DNA of 64,000 nt. Origin: Paraburkholderia hospita (GTDB lineage: Bacteria; Pseudomonadota; Gammaproteobacteria; Burkholderiales; Burkholderiaceae). Shown in pieces: positions 54,425-63,095 of the stretch. Under the pieces are notes generated by a model, which did no database searches, was not told where the DNA came from, and saw nothing but the letters and a program-made list of their open reading frames with translations. The position numbers and the translations under genes are program-made. Position 1 is the stretch's first letter. Every line of letters begins with the position of its first letter. The stretch spans positions 2,294,001 to 2,358,000 of the forward strand of contig NZ_CP026106.1 in NCBI RefSeq assembly GCF_002902965.1, read 5' to 3'.

Positions 54425-55315
54425 TTACTCGGTCACTCGTAGCGCACTGCGCTTTTCGATCAGCCCCGGCACCGACACGCGCATCGCGAATACGCTGCCC
54501 GATTGCGGAAACTTTTCGAGCTCTTCCGCGGGACGCCCGCCACGCGCCGTCGTCACGTAGAGCGTACGCAGATCGTCGCCGCCGAACGTGCACATCGTCG
54601 GACAGCGCGCGGGCAACGGATGTTCTTCGACGACCTTGCCTTCTGGCGAAATACGCACGACGCGCCCGCCCTCATACAACGCCGACCAGTAGTAGCCTTC
54701 GCTATCCACCGACGCGCCATCGGGACGCCCGCGATCCGTCGGCGTCGGCTGGAACTTCACCCAGTCTTCGCGCGGCCCGACCTCGCCGCTGTCGATGTCG
54801 TACGGATGACGGTAGATCGTGAAGCGCGGCGTATCCGAGTGATAACACCAGCGATAGTCAGGGCTGAACCCCATGCCATTCGACGTGAGCAGGCCCGTGT
54901 CGATCTTCGTCAAGGCACCGTTCGCGTAGCGATACAGCGCGGCCGCATCGCCCGCCTTCGGCTCGTCGAGCGTGCCGAGCCAGAAGCGTCCGCGCGCGTC
55001 GCAACGGCCATCGTTGAAGCGGCTCGTCGCGGGGTTCTCGGCGTTCGCGCACAGCTTGCGCACGACCTGCCCTTTCGCATCGAGTAGAAAGATGCCCGTG
55101 CGCATGCCCGCGATGAACCCATCGTCCTCGGTCAACGAGAAGCAACCAATGTTCTCGGGCATCGGAATCGCGGTGTTCTCGCCCGTCTTCGGATCGAAGC
55201 AATTCAGCGCGGGCGCGTTGATATCGACCCACCACAGCTTCGCGCGGCGCTCGTCCCAGCGCGGACATTCGCCGAGTGCGGCGGCGGCGGGCAACACACA
55301 TTCCAATGTCTGCAT
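54425..55315 (-). CDS. SMP-30/gluconolactonase family sugar lactonase
   Basis: From ATG 55315 (SD AGAGGA) the product has 296 residues, a six-bladed beta-propeller. The metal-site residues Glu16 (LGECPRW), Asn146 (TSNGMGFSPD) and Asp199 (RPDGASVD) are present. It opens sugar-1,5- or 1,4-lactones to aldonic acids, for example xylono- or arabinonolactone, feeding the dehydratase encoded downstream. First gene of the cluster by position and upstream of the LacI gene by 57 bases. Confidence 0.92.
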   Translation of the reverse strand: MQTLECVLPAAAALGECPRWDERRAKLWWVDINAPALNCFDPKTGENTAIPMPENIGCFSLTEDDGFIAGMRTGIFLLDAKGQVVRKLCANAENPATSRFNDGRCDARGRFWLGTLDEPKAGDAAALYRYANGALTKIDTGLLTSNGMGFSPDYRWCYHSDTPRFTIYRHPYDIDSGEVGPREDWVKFQPTPTDRGRPDGASVDSEGYYWSALYEGGRVVRISPEGKVVEEHPLPARCPTMCTFGGDDLRTLYVTTARGGRPAEELEKFPQSGSVFAMRVSVPGLIEKRSALRVTE

Positions 55316-55427
55316 GATGACGATCCTCTGCGATGAACGATGAGCCGCGCGCTGGACACGACGCGTTGACGAATCAGTCAACAGTAGCAGACATTCCCGC
55401 GTGTTTCGAGTCCGACGATGCCGACGC

Positions 55428-57011
55428 TCACGCGCACAGCAGTTTCAGCGCGCGCTCCAGTTCGCGCGCCAGCACGATACGTTCGGCCGCTTCACCGCTT
55501 TCACCCGCCGGACGCGAAACGGTCAACGCGCCCTCCTTGACCGCTTTCGACAGTATTCCAAGCAGATCAGCCTCATTGCGGCTGCCATCGATATGGGGTA
55601 ACAGCAACTGCGTGACCGCATCCATCTGGACGGGTTGATGCCAGGGATTGAACGTGTGCGCCAATTGCCCTCGCGGAAGCCCTGCGGGATAGTGGCGCAC
55701 AGCGGCATGCAGACGCGCATTGCCTGAGCTTCGCGTCAACGGATGAAGCCGGAAACGGCCCAGCCCTCTGACCACCATTGCGTTGAAGAACACGTCGAGC
55801 CGCGCTTCGATGTCGGTATCGGGCAGCGCCGCATCGTTGCCCAGACGCGCCCGCACATTGCGTTTCAACTCGTCGAAGCTCATGGTGAATGGCCACATCC
55901 GTTCAAGCTCGATCGCGGCCGCCTTGTCGATGGCATGGTTCAATATGATCGAACTGCCGTTCTCCGCGTCGAAACGCTGCGGAGAATCGTCCATGCGGAC
56001 GTCACCGTCCGCGCACTTCAACGACGCCGCGAGATGCAATTTGCGCAGACGCTCATGTTCGACGCGATAGTGGATGCCGCCGGTGCGTTCCTTATGCACG
56101 ATCAGCGAAGTCCGGAACGCCCGGTCGCTCACGAAGTCCAGATACTGTTCGGTCAGCACCTGGCTGTGACCGCATTCCGCCAGCAGCAGCCGCCCAATCT
56201 CATCGCCGTAATTGGACGCGAACATCGAAGGCAGGTTCGCATCGGCGAGATATGCAAGCCCGTGTTCATCGATCCGTTTTGTGAAGTCCTGGAAATAACA
56301 CGGCGCGTTCGACAATGCCAGATAGTCGTGATTCACATAGGCGGAGAAGCCCGCGTCGTTGTTGTTGATCATCTCGTGATCCTGCTCGACCGCGCGCGCC
56401 AGCACACTGTCCTTCCTTGCATGCTCACGCAGAAAATCGAGCATGCCGCGTCCATGCGCGAGACGTTCGCCAGCGCCTTTCAGTTCGCCGGCGCGCAACA
56501 GCATCGCGTCACGCACGATCTCGCGCGACTTCCATCCCGGATACGTCTTGTAGCCGAGGTAAGCAATACCGCCCGCCGACAGGTTCTCGCTACAGACGCG
56601 CAAGATAGCCTGCTGCACCGCTTGCGGCACCCAGCTATACACGCCATGACAGATGATGTAGTCGAACTTCCCGTCCACCTCGCCCAGCGTCGTGAGATCC
56701 TGCTGTCGCAACTCGACGTTCTTCAGCTTCAAGCGTTTGATGTTTTGGCGCCCTTCCTGCACCTGCGCGCCGGAGAGATCGACGCCGATCGCGCGCGTAC
56801 CGGGATTGCGCACGGCGAACGGAATGAGATTCCTGCCTGCTGCGCAACCCAGTTCGAGCACGCGCGCCTTGCTCACATCGGGCGCGGACAGTCCGAACAC
56901 ATGCGCGACGGCGGCAAGGTGTTCCGGCGCAGACTGCTCATAGGAGAATGAGTAGTAAGGGTTATCGTCGTAGTTCTGCTCGATCTCGTTCGTGTGTTGT
57001 GTGGTGTCCAT
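55428..57011 (-). CDS. class I methyltransferase with regulatory domain (PKMT-like)
   Basis: A 527-residue protein. A Rossmann methyltransferase domain has the SAM loop VLELGCAAGRN at 51-61, then VDLSGAQVQEGRQNIKRL and a motif IICHGVYSWVP. The middle carries a methyltransferase regulatory domain and the C-terminal ~130 residues a winged-helix-like segment (GRFRLHPLTRSS to LLPHIDGSRNEADLLGILSK). This is the architecture of rickettsial PKMT lysine methyltransferases that modify outer-membrane protein OmpB. The target here is unknown, and no autotransporter gene is adjacent. Confidence 0.85.
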   Translation of the reverse strand: MDTTQHTNEIEQNYDDNPYYSFSYEQSAPEHLAAVAHVFGLSAPDVSKARVLELGCAAGRNLIPFAVRNPGTRAIGVDLSGAQVQEGRQNIKRLKLKNVELRQQDLTTLGEVDGKFDYIICHGVYSWVPQAVQQAILRVCSENLSAGGIAYLGYKTYPGWKSREIVRDAMLLRAGELKGAGERLAHGRGMLDFLREHARKDSVLARAVEQDHEMINNNDAGFSAYVNHDYLALSNAPCYFQDFTKRIDEHGLAYLADANLPSMFASNYGDEIGRLLLAECGHSQVLTEQYLDFVSDRAFRTSLIVHKERTGGIHYRVEHERLRKLHLAASLKCADGDVRMDDSPQRFDAENGSSIILNHAIDKAAAIELERMWPFTMSFDELKRNVRARLGNDAALPDTDIEARLDVFFNAMVVRGLGRFRLHPLTRSSGNARLHAAVRHYPAGLPRGQLAHTFNPWHQPVQMDAVTQLLLPHIDGSRNEADLLGILSKAVKEGALTVSRPAGESGEAAERIVLARELERALKLLCA

Positions 57012-57395
57012 TGTGTGTCATCCGAAGGTGTTCGGGATTGCAAAAAAACACAATGTAGTCACAGCGCAAATTCGAAATGTCGATTTGTGTCAACGTCCAT
57101 TCCGGATCGAGAAATGAGTCCCAGCGACTACGGGTCTAGCATCCGCGACTTGCCGTCGCTGCCTGCCTGTGCGTCATGGCGCGGGGCATCCGTGCACGCG
57201 ATCCGCGACGCCCTCTGAGCCGTTCGGGACGAATGCATGCACCCTGCCGATGACGCTCTTCTTCATCCGTCGCGAGCGAAACCATCGACGCCCTTTCTCC
57301 CGCGAAGAATTCGATCAACGTCAAGATGCGCTGCTTCATTTCGTCTCCAGATGCCTTAGGCAATGCAACGCGACAAACGCGTGCCAGTAAACGCA

Positions 57396-57445
57396 AACGG
57401 CGTCCCAACCGTCCGGTGCGAAAACCGGATAGAAGGGACGCCGTT
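57396..57445. repeat. nested inverted repeat A
   Basis: The 11-bp arms AACGGCGTCCC (57396-57406) and GGGACGCCGTT (57435-57445) enclose a second hairpin CCGGT-gcgaaa-ACCGG. The same GGCGTCCC/GGGACGCC arms recur in the repeat at 57809-57844. Confidence 0.7.
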
Positions 57446-57808
57446 GTCCAATTCGAAGCCTGAAAAGTTTGATGCGACGCGGGTCGTCGTCGACGCCGCG
57501 GCAGTTTGATAATGCAAGCTGTGTGCCATGCGCGCGAACATGGGCGGACGCAATGCGTGGCAAGCGTCAGAGGATGTTTGCCACGTTCAGCGGAGCGACG
57601 AGAAGCGATTCATCGTGATGCCTCACAGCACGTTCGTGGTGCGTCGCAGCACTGCGCGGGTGCGCGCCCGCTCTCGCCAGCGCAGCCTCCTATGCCTCAT
57701 ATCCGTATGGAAGCTGGAAATCCGAACACTGGCCTCGTTCTTGCAATAATTGCTTCGCCGGCAAAGGCGCCGGCATCGATTGCTTAACAGCAGGATCACA
57801 CAGGACAG

Positions 57809-57844
57809 CGGCGTCCCCTTCGTGCATGCACGGACGGGACGCCG
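57809..57844. repeat. nested inverted repeat B
   Basis: The 9-bp arms CGGCGTCCC (57809-57817) and GGGACGCCG (57836-57844) enclose the palindrome CGTGCATGCACG. A TTTTGC follows, so it could also act as a terminator. It ends 47 bases before the cobA-like start. Confidence 0.7.
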
Positions 57845-57891
57845 TTTTGCATTGGCGGCCAGAGATCGACGATCACGCGATGGAGAACAGA

Positions 57892-58653
57892 ATGAACACG
57901 GGCAAAGTCACACTCGTCAGCGCAGGACCCGGCGACCTCGATCTGCTGACCTTCAAGGCGGCCAAGGCGATCGCAGCCGCCGACGTGCTGTTGATCGACG
58001 ACCTCGTGAACGAAGAGATCGCGACGCTGAAAGCGCCGCATGCCCGCGTCGTCAAGGTCGGCAAACGCGGCGGCTGCAAGTCCACGCCGCAAGCGTTCAT
58101 CCAGCGCCTGATGCGCCGCTACGCGCTGCAAGGCAAGCACGTCGTGCGCATCAAGGGTGGCGACGCGCTGCTGTTCGGCCGCGCCGGCGAAGAGATCGCG
58201 GACCTGCGGCACGCGGGGATCGACGTCGAGATCGTCAACGGCATCTCGTCGGGCTTCGCGGCGGCGGCCTCGCTTGGCGTGTCGCTCACGCATCGCGATC
58301 ATTGCCAGGGCGTGATCTTCGTGACCGCGCACCTGCGCGACGGCACCGAGCCCGACTGGGCGAAGCTCGCGGCGACGGGCATGACGCTCGCGATCTACAT
58401 GGGCGCGAGCCGTATCGACAGCATCAGCGAAGCATTGGGCGAGACGCTAGCACCCGATACGCCCGCTGCCGTCGTGCAGTGGGCAGGCACGTCGCGCGAG
58501 AAGCGGGTTTGCGCGCCGCTCGGCGACATCGCGGCGCGCGCGGCGGCGCAACAGATTGCCAGCCCGGCCGTGATCCTGATTGGTGGCGCGGTCGGCGAAG
58601 CGATCGTGGAACTGGCTGCGCGTGGCGAACCGCTGCGCCGGCTGAGCGCGTGA
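57892..58653 (+). CDS. cobA: uroporphyrinogen-III C-methyltransferase (SUMT)
   Basis: From ATG 57892 (GGAG SD) the product has 253 residues. Family signatures are VTLVSAGPGDLDLLTFKAAK, VKVGKRGGCKSTPQAFIQRL and VVRIKGGDALLFGRAGEEIA, with the C-terminal MGASRIDSI and VVQWAGTSREKR blocks. It methylates uroporphyrinogen III at C2 and C7 to precorrin-2, the branch point to sirohaem and cobalamin. It is the short, single-function form, without the CysG dehydrogenase/ferrochelatase half. No nitrite- or sulfite-reductase genes are adjacent. Confidence 0.93.
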   Translation: MNTGKVTLVSAGPGDLDLLTFKAAKAIAAADVLLIDDLVNEEIATLKAPHARVVKVGKRGGCKSTPQAFIQRLMRRYALQGKHVVRIKGGDALLFGRAGEEIADLRHAGIDVEIVNGISSGFAAAASLGVSLTHRDHCQGVIFVTAHLRDGTEPDWAKLAATGMTLAIYMGASRIDSISEALGETLAPDTPAAVVQWAGTSREKRVCAPLGDIAARAAAQQIASPAVILIGGAVGEAIVELAARGEPLRRLSA

Positions 58654-58672
58654 CGTCGAATAGACGGCGCGC

Positions 58673-59275
58673 TTATAAGCCGCCCGGATGGCCGTACATG
58701 ATCTTCATGATATCGGCCTGAGTCAGCATGCCGACGACGCGCCCATCCTCATCCGCTACAGGCAGATGATGATGGCCGTTCTTCGTGAAGAGCGGGATGA
58801 CTTCCGTGAGCGGCGCCGCCGCGTCGACGTACTGCGCGTGGCTCGCCATCACCGTCGTGACGGGCCATTCGCGCCTTTCGCTCTCGGGCGCGACGGTGTC
58901 GGTAGCGAGCTTGAGAAAAGGCAGCACTTCGTCCAGCGGTTGCAGATCGACATGCGTGACGACGCCTTTGAGGCGCCCTTCGGCATCGACCACGGGCAGC
59001 AGCTTGATGTGGTGCGCGTCCAGCGTTGCCAGCGCGCCGCCGATGGTTTCACTGACAGACACCGTGACGGGCGGTTTGCGCATCACATCCGCGCACGTGA
59101 GCCGCAACAGATCGCGCAGGTACGCCTGCCGACGCAGTTCGTCGAGCAGTACTCGCTGTTCCTCCTGCCGCTCCGGCGAACGCCGCTCGTCGCCCGATTC
59201 ACCGTTGCCGTGGTCGAGTCCCATATGATGCCGCTGGGTTCCGAAACACCATTGCAATACCGACGAAATCGACAT
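58673..59275 (-). CDS. tandem CBS-domain protein
   Basis: From ATG 59275 (GGAGG SD) the product has 200 residues. After an acidic, charged N-terminus it has two CBS motifs, ADVMRKPPVTVSVSETIGGA with LPVVDAEGRLKGVVTHVDLQ, and TTVMASHAQYVDAAAPLTEV with LPVADEDGRVVGMLTQADIM. Such CBS pairs bind adenosyl ligands and regulate partners. It resembles the regulatory part often encoded with HPP-family nitrite transporters, but no HPP gene is adjacent. It is divergent from mnmH across 172 bases. Confidence 0.9.
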   Translation of the reverse strand: MSISSVLQWCFGTQRHHMGLDHGNGESGDERRSPERQEEQRVLLDELRRQAYLRDLLRLTCADVMRKPPVTVSVSETIGGALATLDAHHIKLLPVVDAEGRLKGVVTHVDLQPLDEVLPFLKLATDTVAPESERREWPVTTVMASHAQYVDAAAPLTEVIPLFTKNGHHHLPVADEDGRVVGMLTQADIMKIMYGHPGGL

Positions 59276-59447
59276 GTTGCGCCTCCACACCTTCAGCTTA
59301 CATCGCTTTCCGTTACTTTACATCATAACGTGAGATATTTGCACGCGAGCGCCGCTTGCGGGTGCGGACGGGTGCGGACGGGAAAAACAGCCTGACATGC
59401 GATAATCCGTCGATACGCCGCGCCGCGGCGGCCTTTGGCTTCAGCCC

Positions 59448-60521
59448 TTGAACTCGCTTCTCGTCCCGCTCGACCAGATCGCGGACTTCGATGAAATCGT
59501 CGACGTCCGCACGCCGCTCGAATTCGCCGAGGATCACATTCCCGGCGCGATCAACGCGCCCGTGTTGTCCAACGAGGAGCGCGTGATCATCGGCACGATG
59601 TACGCGCAGGTGTCGTCGTTCGAGGCGACGCGGCAAGGTGCCGCGATGGTGTCGCGCAACATCGCCACGCATCTGGAGACGACCTTCGCGGACCGCCCGC
59701 GCAACTGGCGTCCGCTGATTTACTGCTGGCGCGGCGGCAAGCGTTCCGCGTCGATGGCGACATGGTTCAATCTGATTGGCTGGCGCGCGCGGCAACTGGA
59801 CGGCGGCTACAAGACCTACCGCCGCAACGTCGTCGCACTGCTCGACACGCTGCCGCGACAGTTCCGCTATATCGTGCTTGCGGGCCACACGGGCAGCGGC
59901 AAGACGCGTCTGCTGAACGCGCTTGCAGGGGCCGATGCGCAGACCCTCGATCTCGAAGCGCTCGCCGCGCATCGCGGATCGATTCTCGGCACGCTGCCCA
60001 ATGAGCCGCAACCCTCGCAGAAAGCGTTCGATACCGCGCTCGTCGGCACCTTGCGCAGGTTCGACGCGAAACAGCCCGTGTTCGTCGAAGCGGAAAGCCG
60101 GCGCATCGGGTCCATTGCGTTGCCCGCTTCGTTGACGGAACAGATCCGTCGCGGCTCGTGCGTCGCCGTGGTCACGGAGCGCGACGAGCGCATCCGCCTG
60201 CTGCTGCAGGACTATGCGCACCTGTTCGACGACCGTGCCCTCTTCAAGTCGCAACTCGCGCGACTCGTCGAATTGCATGGACGCGCGCGAATCGGCGAAT
60301 GGCACAACATGATCGACGAAGACCGCCGTGTCGAGCTATTCGAGCAGTTGATCGATCTGCATTACGACCCCGCGTATGCGCGCAGCACGGGCAAGCAATT
60401 TGCGCGGCTGCCCGAATCGACTCGTTTCGCGCTTCGTCCCACGGCTCCCGACCTCCACGAACAGGCATGCGCGCTGCTCGCGCAACTGCATTCATCGAGC
60501 GACGAACCGGCCTTACGATAA
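59448..60521 (+). CDS. mnmH: tRNA 2-selenouridine synthase
   Basis: A 357-residue enzyme (SelU/YbbB) with an N-terminal rhodanese domain, active-site Cys93 in YCWRGGKRS, and a P-loop GHTGSGKT at 146-153. It geranylates and then selenylates 2-thiouridine at the wobble position of Lys, Glu and Gln tRNAs, using selenophosphate. The start is TTG 59448 with a poor SD, but it matches the family N-terminus (LDQIADFDEIVDVRTPLEFA). selD, which makes selenophosphate, is not in the window. Confidence 0.93.
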   Translation: MNSLLVPLDQIADFDEIVDVRTPLEFAEDHIPGAINAPVLSNEERVIIGTMYAQVSSFEATRQGAAMVSRNIATHLETTFADRPRNWRPLIYCWRGGKRSASMATWFNLIGWRARQLDGGYKTYRRNVVALLDTLPRQFRYIVLAGHTGSGKTRLLNALAGADAQTLDLEALAAHRGSILGTLPNEPQPSQKAFDTALVGTLRRFDAKQPVFVEAESRRIGSIALPASLTEQIRRGSCVAVVTERDERIRLLLQDYAHLFDDRALFKSQLARLVELHGRARIGEWHNMIDEDRRVELFEQLIDLHYDPAYARSTGKQFARLPESTRFALRPTAPDLHEQACALLAQLHSSSDEPALR

Positions 60522-60529
60522 CTCCTGCA

Positions 60530-62872
60530 TCACCAATGCTCAGCCGTCGGCCAAGGCAGACGCTGCAGCGACCAGTCCAGCTCCGCCCCGACCACGCAGC
60601 GTCCCACGGCCGACTGCAACGCGACCGTCACCGCGATACACGGCCTGCCGCTCGCCAGCGACAGATACGGGCTGCTCGTGATGGGCACGCCCGGCCGCAG
60701 CACGGCATTGCGGAAATACGGCCGGTGGTCCCAGCGCGCATCGCGCGGATTCGCGACGGGATGCAGCGAACCGCCATCGATGACGGACGCCTTGCCCGGC
60801 ACTTCATGGCCGATTTGCCGGCCCGTATCGTCGAGTACGAAGCAGCTGATGCACAGCTCCATTTGCGCGAGATCGTAGAACGCGTCGTTGAGCGGCACGC
60901 CTTTGAGCCACGCATCGACACCCGTGTCGAGCGCCTGCCGGTACGGCCGTACTTCCGATTCGAACAACGCATGCTGATGCGCGCGCCCTTCGGCGATCAC
61001 GTCGAACGCGTGATCGATGCGCCGGTGCACGGCATCGGGCGGCGTCACGGACGGCGCCGGACGGCCGAGCAGATAACCCTGCGCGAAATCGACATTCGAT
61101 TCGACGGCGAGAATCAGTTGCTCCGTGGTCTCGACGCCTTCGACGACGACGAGCATGCCCGCCTGATGCAGCAGCGACACGAGCTTCGGCAGGATCGGCT
61201 GATCTGCGCCGGGGCTCTTCGCGCGGATCAGTTCGCCATCGAGCTTCACGAGATCGGGCCGGATGCGTAGCAGCCGGTCGAGGTTCGAATGGCCCGCGCC
61301 GAAATCGTCGACGGCGATCAGGAAGCCGTGATCGCGATATTGGCCCGCCGCGCGCGACATATCGTCCACGCTGCCGCCGTGCGACTCCAGCAGTTCGAGC
61401 ACCACGCGCTCGGACGGAATGCCCGCTGAGCGCGCGATCTCCGCGAGCTGGTCGGGATAGCCGTCGGCGACAAAGGTAGCGGGCAGAATGTTGAGGAAGA
61501 CCCACGCGTCGTCCGGTATCAGGCGGCGCGCATTGCTCAGATGCAGCGCGTGGCTGGTGCGGTCCAGCTCGCCCTGATCGGTGAACGGCTTGGGGGAAAA
61601 CAGCTCGACGGGTGGCACCTGCGCGCCATCCTCGCGCTCGCCGCGCAACAGCGCCTCGAAGCCGACCTGCTTCTGGTGCGACAGGCTATAAAGCGGCTGG
61701 AAATGCGAGGTCAGCCAGAAGTCGTCCCATTGCTGGCGGATCGGCTGCGCCGTGTCGTCGCCCGCGCGGACGTGCGTCCATGTCAAGCGCACCGGGTCGA
61801 CGAGGGTCGCGCGTTCCGCGCACACACGGTTGCGCCCCGAATACTTTGCGCGCAGCAGCGCCTCGTCCGCGCGGTCGAGCAGCGCCATCACGCTTTCGCC
61901 CGGCCGGTATTCTGCGACACCGAAGCTCGCGCTCAACAGCCCATCGGGACGCGCGATGCGCCCGATCGCCGCGCGCAGCGTTTCGGCCAGCTGCGCGGCG
62001 GGACGCAACGCTGCGTCGTGCAACAGCGCGAACTCTTCGCCGCCGATACGGCTCACGATATCGGCCGCCGCCGTCAGCTCCTTCAGCACGCGCGCCACGT
62101 CCGACAGCGCCTGATCGCCGACAGCATGGCCGAACTGGTCATTGAGCGACTTGAAGTAGTCGATGTCGAGAAAGATCGCGCTGACCTTCGCGCCGCTATC
62201 CAGCTTCGACAGACGCAGCGCCGCCTGCTCCAGAAACGCGCGGCGGTTTTGCAGGCCTGTCAGCGGATCGGTGGCGGCGAGGCGCGCCAGCCGGTCTTCG
62301 AGCAGGAAGTGATTGCGCCGGAACCAGTAGAAGCCGAGGTGAAACACGGCCGAGGTCGGCACCGCGATCAGGATCCACATCCAGCACACGACGCTGACGT
62401 CGCCGTGCGGGTCCGGCAGGCTCAGCAGCAGCGGCGTGCCCGCCGCGTAGAACAGCGCGGTGCCGATGCAGAAGTGCGCGGGCGTGAGCCACAGCGGCGC
62501 CGCGCAGACGGAGATCACCACGATCGCCGGCAGCGCCCATAACAGCGGCTCTTCGAGCCCGACCACATTCAACGCGAGCCCCGCCAGCAGGACAAGCGTG
62601 TACGCGACGCCGATGCCGCCGAATACCCGGGTGCTCCTGGTCCGCGGAATCGCGGCGACCAGCAGCGCGAGCACGATCGCGCACGCGAGCCGCCATACGA
62701 GCGGCACAGCCGGTCCCGCGTCGAGGCTGCGCGCGAAAGCGAAGACGATGTACGCGACGACGGTAAACGCCATCGTCACGGTCGAAAGGGGTCGCTGATG
62801 TTCCAGCGAACGTCGGTGAAACCGGCTTCTAAATCCGGCGTCGGACGTCTGTTCCGTCGAGGAGAAAAGCAT
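60530..62872 (-). CDS. membrane GGDEF-EAL protein with a C-terminal Cache-like domain
   Basis: A 780-residue protein: five or six membrane helices at about 34-185, a GGDEF domain with GGEEF at 277-281, an EAL domain with E406-A-L408, NILP, LELLES, DDFGAGHSN, KLDGELI and VVEGVE all intact, then a C-terminal segment (about 655-770) with RWDHRPYFRNAV and SSPYLSLASGRPCIA typical of Cache sensors. The GGDEF I-site lacks its Arg (AAAD). Both c-di-GMP synthesis and hydrolysis are therefore possible. Cache domains are normally periplasmic, but this one is predicted to be cytoplasmic. Confidence 0.9.
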   Translation of the reverse strand: MLFSSTEQTSDAGFRSRFHRRSLEHQRPLSTVTMAFTVVAYIVFAFARSLDAGPAVPLVWRLACAIVLALLVAAIPRTRSTRVFGGIGVAYTLVLLAGLALNVVGLEEPLLWALPAIVVISVCAAPLWLTPAHFCIGTALFYAAGTPLLLSLPDPHGDVSVVCWMWILIAVPTSAVFHLGFYWFRRNHFLLEDRLARLAATDPLTGLQNRRAFLEQAALRLSKLDSGAKVSAIFLDIDYFKSLNDQFGHAVGDQALSDVARVLKELTAAADIVSRIGGEEFALLHDAALRPAAQLAETLRAAIGRIARPDGLLSASFGVAEYRPGESVMALLDRADEALLRAKYSGRNRVCAERATLVDPVRLTWTHVRAGDDTAQPIRQQWDDFWLTSHFQPLYSLSHQKQVGFEALLRGEREDGAQVPPVELFSPKPFTDQGELDRTSHALHLSNARRLIPDDAWVFLNILPATFVADGYPDQLAEIARSAGIPSERVVLELLESHGGSVDDMSRAAGQYRDHGFLIAVDDFGAGHSNLDRLLRIRPDLVKLDGELIRAKSPGADQPILPKLVSLLHQAGMLVVVEGVETTEQLILAVESNVDFAQGYLLGRPAPSVTPPDAVHRRIDHAFDVIAEGRAHQHALFESEVRPYRQALDTGVDAWLKGVPLNDAFYDLAQMELCISCFVLDDTGRQIGHEVPGKASVIDGGSLHPVANPRDARWDHRPYFRNAVLRPGVPITSSPYLSLASGRPCIAVTVALQSAVGRCVVGAELDWSLQRLPWPTAEHW

Positions 62873-63095
62873 TATTCACTCAGGCCAGTTCGGTCACTCT
62901 GCCGATGTATAACGGCAGCAAACGCCTGAGGTTAATACTTCACATCAATTCGCACAGTCAGGCAGTCAATGCCAGCCGGCCCGTTTTGTTTCACATTTGA
63001 CGTTTGCGGTGCGGGCAGCTTGCATTCGATGCAATTTATGTTGCGAACGCAACCGTTTATTCCCTTTATGTGGGAAATAAATCGCAACCCGTGCG

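Larger units (their letters stand above)
57012..57891. other. 880-bp gene-poor region with nested palindromes
   Basis: No credible gene was found. The open frames here (for example minus-strand 57136-57408) lack family resemblance and SDs. The region contains two related inverted repeats (57396-57445 and 57809-57844) and a third GC-rich hairpin near 57757-57777 (GCCGGC-aaag-GCGCCGGC). It is the leader of the methyltransferase gene at 57892; no cobalamin-riboswitch consensus was recognised. Confidence 0.5.

Noticed and set aside
57136..57408. 90-codon minus-strand frame in the gene-poor region
   Set aside because: No family resemblance, no SD and Arg-rich composition.
57446..57891. cobalamin riboswitch upstream of the SUMT gene
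   Set aside because: No conserved B12-box consensus was seen; the palindromes explain the structure.
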